A DNA stretch of 64,000 nucleotides. Source: Straminergon stramineum (taxonomy: Eukaryota; Streptophyta; Bryopsida; Hypnales; Calliergonaceae). The notes under the pieces were generated by a model. It did no database searches and was not told where the DNA came from. It worked only from the letters and a program-made list of their open reading frames with translations. The position numbers were made by a program, and so were the translations under genes. Positions 58,101 through 64,000 of the stretch are shown in pieces. The first letter of the stretch is position 1. Each line of letters opens with the position of its first letter. Location of the stretch: positions 25,408,547 to 25,472,546 of the forward strand of contig OY987263.1 in assembly GCA_963920665.1 (NCBI GenBank). Direction: 5' to 3'.

Positions 58101-58640
58101 CAAATAAAATAAAAGATCCTAATCTTGAATTTGTTATAGAATAAACATATACATGAATATCAAAGCCTTCCTTTGGATGTAAGGATTTTGAAGCAATTTT
58201 GGGCATGAAATCACCACAAAACTTCAAAAGTTAATGCAATTAGAAAAAATTTAATTTAATTCATTATGCTATATCAAAATCCTATAGCCCATATATTGAA
58301 GAGAACCCAATCCAAGCATTTCTTGTTTTTATTTCAGATAATTACATAATTATAGAAGGTGTTGCTAACTCTTTATCCCCTAAAGATCCCCACATTCCCA
58401 AAGTGAATGCACCTTGGTCAAACTTGGTTATAATTTTCATAATATTCATTTTTGGTATTTGATTTCAATCTAAAAAAATTAAACCTAACAAGTTTTGTTT
58501 CTCCTCCATTTTGAAGCTTCCAAAACAATCCGAAACCTTAATAATGAATGAAACTTTTCCCACTTCTATTAATTGCACGGTTTTGTTTGTTAAAACTACA
58601 AATGGTCACTGATTTCAACCCAATTCCAACCCTCTCAATC
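55196..58640. other. AT-rich spacer
   Basis: No gene is supported. CCTTTAAAGGCCTAAGG near 57392 and CCCCTAAAGATCC near 58378 resemble left ends of TTAA-family elements, but I could not pair them with right ends. Short open frames (for example 56699-56917 on the minus strand) have no recognisable motif. Confidence 0.45.
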
Positions 58641-59570
58641 CCAATTCCAATTCGACATTGTCTTATTGTAACGTGACTTTGCATACAGCTTTCACCAAGT
58701 CATTGAGATGGCAAAAGATTGGGTACTACAGCCAGGAGTGGCCGGTGTCGCACTTGGGCTGACTGGGGGAGCTACAGTACTAGTTATGGGTCAGTCTGCT
58801 ACGTACGTACGAAGTGACCTTGGTTTTGCAGTAGGCCACGGCTTCTCCGAAGTTCAGAACGTCCTTTAACTTAGTTTGCACTTCGATCAATTCAAGGAAC
58901 GGCCGGACGGAGTCAACAAATGTCTGCAGGAAATTTCTCATTCAAAGATCGACAGTGATGTCCACTCAATTCAATGCGCGCAGGCAGGCAGGTCGCACTG
59001 AACGGACTGAACGGACTTGTTGTATATCCAACTGGCCAAATAATTCTGCATGTACACTTCGAGCACACGTTTGCAATGGTCCCTACAAAGTCCTGCAAGG
59101 CTCTCAATTTCGGAACTCCACATCAAAGGAAGCTGGCAGCTGCAAGTGCGCGCGCGTACGCGTACGCTCCAAGATGACCGACCGACTTTTTTCAATTTCC
59201 CGTGTCTGCTCTAGCTAGCTGGCTCTGATAAGCTAGCAAGTTAAGCTAGGGTCGGTTTCAATTCCATGTGTTGCTAGGTAGCTGTTAGAGCACTGCAAGC
59301 AGAGTTGCAGAGGTTCTGCTGCAATGGTGGACACACAGTAACTTAATAGTTGACGTAGCTATCGAAACCGACCAGACAAATGTCAGTTCGACTTAGACGA
59401 CGGACTAAGTTAACTGAACTTAGTCCTTGAGTTCCAGACACACCTGGTGCCCCGCCTGGTGCGCGCGGCAGTGCGAGCAAGTGGGAGAAACTGAAAGGGA
59501 ACGTTCTAGCTGAGGATAGATGAAAAGAAATTGAGGAATTGGTTTCTTGAACTGGTCACTTCCTCTAACA
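58640..59570. other. GC-richer patch without a recognised gene
   Basis: Composition resembles the gene-proximal region at 48.4-51 kb, with CGCGCGCGTACGCGTACG (near 59149) and GGCAGGCAGG. Overlapping open frames on both strands (58913-59218) shadow one another and show no domain. It may be a promoter-like island or a relic of a gene. Confidence 0.4.
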
Positions 59571-60268
59571 ATCCTTAAAACAATGTTTGGTCTGTATATC
59601 TATTAAATTAATTACAAATTGTCACACAATCTGTCACGACCCATTGTCACAAATTTGGTCACGTTTTCATCCCGATTATTTCATCTTGTCATTTTGAATG
59701 TTTTTTCATCCGATTTTGTAAAGTTGAGAGTCGACTGATTGTACAGTCCATATATTCCTAAGTTCCATGTTACACTACAATAGGTTTGTGCTAGTATTGT
59801 ATAAAATGAATAAGGTAGGTGTGAATGATTGGATGAAATAGTTCTACTAATTAGATCACGTGGACGGTAGTCATAGATAGAATGTGTTTTCCCTTTGACT
59901 GTAATGTGCTTCAAAAATATTAACATGGATTTTAGATGGGTTGCTAAAACTTCTCTTGTTCTAGAAATTAATATTGACAAACATAGTGATTCCAACCACA
60001 TAGCAACTATTAATAGTGAGAAAATGCAAATAATCACCACTTCTCTAAAATGATACGTTGGGTGTCATTTGATTCTTAAATATACAAGGGATTTTAGATA
60101 TTTAAATGCTATAAGACAAGCCATCTATGTATTTTCAAAGTTTGCATCAAAAACTTGTAAAACATGGTGATTAAAAATTATGTAGAAAGTCAAACTTGTA
60201 CAATAATATGGTTGTACAGTATTCAAATTTTAATGTTTACAAGAAATAGAAGTGATTATAATATGCTA
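59571..60268. other. AT-rich spacer
   Basis: The minus-strand open frame at 59681-60040 lacks recognisable motifs. Nothing else is supported. Confidence 0.5.
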
Positions 60269-60272
60269 TTAA

Positions 60273-61789
60273 CTCCTATAGGACTAAGGGAGGAGCACCC
60301 AATGGCATCTAATTCTATAGAGCATAATCATTTCAAGCTGTAAATGTAGGTAGAAAGTAGAGAGCTTATTTTTTTGACCTAAAATGATAAGTTGTCTAAT
60401 GTCTATAGTCTAGCTACATTTATATTCTGGAATGAATTCCTTACCTAGAAAGGGACGCCATTAGGTACACGGATCTTATTGGGTGTTCCTCCCTTGGAAA
60501 TATTTATTTAGCAAAAGTTGTCAAAATGTACCATTTATTGGTGCAAGGACCAAACTTGAAAATGAAAAACTTTTTTTTAATATTAATTTTAAAAAATTAT
60601 AATAAACCCTGAGGAACACATACTAAAAAAATATTCAGCCCATTTGATTGCGACTATGAATTGCTAGATTATAATGTTTGAACACAAATGAAGTTTTTTG
60701 GTGGTGTTTTCGCTCAGTCAACAAACTTTGATCCCTTTTGGAGTGAAATTTTTGCTCTCTTCAAAGTTGAGACTCTAAATCACTATGCAATATATCTTGT
60801 TAGATACATGCATGAATTTTTTTTTAAGAAAATTAAAGTTCAAGCATATTTTAAATCACCTTGTAATGCAAGCAAGGATGATTGTAAGAAATACTTCATG
60901 TTTTTGGCTCAAGAATACAGTTTTTGGCCACAGAACTGGTCATGCAATGTAGTACTACCGATACTATGTGTCAACAATGCCCTTGCAAATCTACAATGTT
61001 GATTTAATACTATGCAATTCTATAGATTGCTACGGAGTACTGCAAAAGCCACTCAAAGAAAAAAAAAATAGCAAAAAAGGGGTTTGTGGATCTTTTCATT
61101 TTTAGTAATTCAAAAAAAATTCAAAAGATTTCCATAAAAAAAGCCATTGCATTAGAAAAGATTGTGCTTGCATTGTACAAAAGAATTCTTGTAGGAATTT
61201 GTTTTCCCTCTTTGTAGCCTTCGCACAAAGGAAGGTCATTTTGACCCCATATGCGCAAACAACATGTTATATTCATAAAAACTCTTCCCAAGTCCTTGAA
61301 ATGATAATAGACCTCCAATATATCCAATTTGTAGCTTTAAATTTGCATTTTTGGGTCAATAATAGGATTACCCCTTCTCAAATGGCCAAGGTAGACATCC
61401 AGTTGGGAGTAGGTTAACAATAATAAATTAATTTGAAAAAAATTGAAAAAACTATTCAATGTTCACAACTACCAAATATACCTTTCTTCCAAATTTCACA
61501 TTAAACAGAAAAATGATGCAAATGTTATGAGCAAAAAAACACCCATTCAAGGGTAAGGGGACAAGAATAGGACAAGTGTTTCTTACAATCACTTGCAAGT
61601 CAAACAAACCGGCATTACATTAGCCATCATTTGATCATTTCTTCTACTCTAAGGAATTCTTTATTAGAACAATCCAAATGCTGAAAGCACAATCAAAGTT
61701 TCCAAATTATTTCTTCATTTTCTGTCACTTCCTAAAAATGGCAATTTCTACCAATTTCTATCCAAAATTCACCCCCAGTCCTTCAGAGG
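60273..61789. mobile_element. TTAA-flanked element (1.5 kb)
   Basis: TTAA lies at 60269-60272 and 61790-61793. The left end CTCCTATAGGACTAAGG and right end CCAGTCCTTCAGAGG are inverted with mismatches. The family core GATTATAATGTTTGAA is near 60667. The open frame at 60688-61002 lies inside; I see no DDE or DDD transposase motif in it. Confidence 0.6.
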
Positions 61790-61793
61790 TTAA

Positions 61794-62824
61794 TCCCTAA
61801 AGACTCAAGGATTTTGGAACAAAACACAAATGTGTTATTAAATTTAAGTTCTATTGAGTTTTTGAAGTTTACAACCAAAGAGATAATGTTAAGCATCAAA
61901 AGTAGAAAGTATCTATATTGTAAAAATTAAACTATTTGTAGATTGCTCTAAATAAAATTTGTTGATTCAACTTGATAAATCACCAAAAATATAAATATCT
62001 ATTTTTAAAATTTGAAAGATCTATGATTGGTCAAAAGTGCAAATTCAATTGATTTATGGAAAATATATAAGATTAATGAGGAAAACATCAATACTTTCTC
62101 CTCAAATAAACTTTTTAACACTAGGTAAATAGTAAAACACTTTGCACTATTTTCCTTATAATTTTAGTTCGACCTTAGTAATCTTTGTTGGTTGGATCTA
62201 CCTTTGAATCAACCAATATTTATCAATAAATTTTTTGAAAGAAAATGAGAATTCCTTGTATTATTGATTGTAGATGGGATGATGTTAGTTCTCATAAGAG
62301 AGTCTTATTTTGTAGTTTAGAATTTGAAGGTTTACTTATTGATTTAAATGAATTCTTTCATATTTATTTTATGAAGTATTTTTGATAGTTTATTTTTTGT
62401 TTCTCAAAAGATAATTTTAGAGGTAAAATATTCTTGTTTTTTTTAACTATATATAGAATTTTTGTATCGATAAGTTTTAAGAATTCATATTATACAAACA
62501 CTTAGAAAATTAACACAAGAATCGACAAGCATTTGGATGAATGAAAATATCATGTTTCTATGTATATAAAATATGCTTGCACTCATGTGTTGTTCAAATT
62601 GGATCACTTGCCCTCACTTGAGCATTTTTTGTATAATGAGAAACTTTTTTTTGCTCCCAAGTGTCCCACCAAGTGTAGATTGAAATAAAACTTGTGCTCC
62701 TAAAAAACTAATACATTTCCTAACCTTCTCAAAAATATTTAAAAAAACCCTTGATAGGAATTGACCTATTTGAAATTCTAAAAAATGGATTACAATAATT
62801 TGATCCTTTAGTAGTAGTAAGGGG
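61794..62824. mobile_element. Probable TTAA-family element directly adjoining the previous one
   Basis: It shares the TTAA at 61790-61793 with its neighbour. The left end is TCCCTAAAGACTCAAGG; the right end is CCTTTAGTAGTAGTAAGGGG followed by TTAA at 62825-62828. The terminal match is modest, so the pairing is inference. Confidence 0.45.
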
Positions 62825-62828
62825 TTAA

Positions 62829-63414
62829 AATTTTGTGTTACAACATAAAACAACAACTTTAAAACTATAATATTCATTCTATTTAGTGTTACTTCTCAAG
62901 TAGTATTACCCTTATAAGCATGGGGCCACACTAAATAGAATTTTTATCATCAATTACTAGAGATTGTAATTCACCCCAAATCAAATCGAGAAGTTGCCAA
63001 GCATTTTTAGTTTCACACTATACATGTAATTGTAACACTATTCAAAGTGAAAAATATATATTATTGTATATTGTGGAATTCTTAAATCATGGAAACAACA
63101 CTAAACAAAATTATCTATTGTTATGGTATCTATTTGGAGCATAAATGGAAATAGGGACAATACTTGAATTTTCAAGTAAAGGGGCACAAACTAAACAAAA
63201 GGAATGAAAATTATGAATTTTCTTATTGTCAACCAAGTTTCAATCCCTTCATATTTTGCCAACTTGCCAAGTTTGGGAAGGAGAATGGAAAACCCATGAA
63301 TAAAAAGAGACCAATATTTCTTGCATTGTGAAGTGTTTTTTGAAGTTGCCCCTTCATTTTGCCATTACTGTCCTAGAAGCTAATTCCATTGCAAATACTA
63401 TTAGTGAGACCACA
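62829..63414. other. AT-rich spacer
   Basis: No reading frame or repeat boundary that I can support. CACTAAATAG repeats loosely near 62881 and 62931. Confidence 0.45.
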
Positions 63415-63419
63415 CTAAA

Positions 63420-63691
63420 GTAACTACACCTATTTCTAAGATCAACCCATATAAATTCTTGCCTAAAATGTACTACCACCATTCATGAGAGTCCAAGGTC
63501 ACTCGATTATTGAAACACCTATTTTCCGCACTTTTAATATTTGTAATTTACTCATATGATGTCCAAAAAATGCATTTAAAGAAACTCTAGAATCCCCTTT
63601 TGACTACCAAGAAGACCCCAGGAAAAGTTTTTCAATATAATAATGGGAACCATGCTGAGTTGCTTCTTCAGTTGATTTTGGGTGTAGTTAC
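63420..63691. mobile_element. TAACTACACC-family element, best-preserved copy
   Basis: The ends GTAACTACACC and GGTGTAGTTAC are perfect inverses, flanked by CTAAA on both sides (63415-63419 and 63692-63696). Length is 272 bp with no coding capacity. Related copies lie at 35095-35370, 41761-42007 and 54935-55195. The superfamily is not assigned. Confidence 0.72.
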
Positions 63692-63696
63692 CTAAA

Positions 63697-64000
63697 GTAG
63701 AATGAAATGAAGAGTGTATGCATCGGTATCTGAGGTCCTTGATGTGGGGTCTCGAGACTCTCGACCAAAGGGACTTTGAAGTCACGCCTCCCTGCAAAAC
63801 TTACAGTCTTCGTGGCCTCGATCAGATAAGTTAGATGCCAAGGCAGCGAACTGGGCCTGAGTGCACGTCACCGGCTCCTGTCATCACCGCCCCCCCGAGG
63901 CGCTCCAGATTCCTGATGACAGAATGTCGGTCGAGTTTCAGTTGGGGATTCCCATTTCCAAAGTCCTGAACCCTGAATTTGAGCAGTAATTTCAACGCCA
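63697..64000. other. GC-richer window edge
   Basis: GC content rises sharply (CACCGCCCCCCCGAGGCGC near 63885). This may be the upstream region of a gene beyond the window. No reading frame is convincing. Confidence 0.35.

Noticed and set aside
60688..61002. Frame inside a TTAA-flanked element considered as a transposase remnant
   Set aside because: No DDE/DDD signature or zinc-binding C-terminus visible; too short to support the call.

Overview
This is a stretch of an AT-rich eukaryotic nuclear genome, almost certainly a land plant. The evidence is the spliced gene with GT-AG introns, the plant-type heavy-metal-associated (HMA) domain it encodes, and several plant-style short DNA transposon families. 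The sparse gene content, the large repeat-filled spacers and an unusual HMA protein would fit a bryophyte, lycophyte or other seedless plant, but the sequence alone does not fix the species. There is a 200-N assembly gap at 6304-6503.

Only one gene is convincing. It lies on the + strand at about 51.07-54.45 kb and has four coding exons (51607-51687, 52057-53454, 53600-53696, 53905-54074). These join in frame into a 581-residue protein. The N-terminal half is long, disordered and rich in Tyr, Met, His and Ser. It includes 23 tandem H-G-N-S-like tetrapeptides. A canonical CxxC HMA domain sits at the extreme C-terminus, with no CaaX prenylation box. A TATA-like box, a GA-rich leader with three upstream ORFs and an AATAAA signal frame the gene.

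Most of the rest is decayed mobile DNA, mainly short non-autonomous DNA transposons rather than LTR retrotransposons. (1) About twelve elements have TTAA at both ends and CCCC-type termini; two have empty target sites preserved elsewhere in the window. (2) A family of about 320 bp has AGGTAGGAGG termini and TA target duplications (509-833, 8769-9082, 54550-54872). (3) A diverged unit of about 2.2-2.5 kb is arranged head-to-tail at 6.5-14.0 kb and 24.8-30.8 kb, and serves as a landing pad for the others. (4) There are CACTA-type miniature elements, a Stowaway-like element, hAT/Mutator-like elements and one short poly-A retroposon with a target duplication of at least 10 bp.

Layout: 0.5-6.2 kb, mixed miniature elements plus GC-richer sequence with two weak exon candidates; 6.5-14.0 kb, first repeat array; 14-24.6 kb, AT-rich spacer with isolated elements; 24.6-30.8 kb, second array; 30.8-48.3 kb, spacer with scattered elements; 48.4-54.5 kb, the HMA gene and its upstream region; 54.5-64.0 kb, spacer and more elements, ending in a GC-richer stretch that may be the edge of the next gene.
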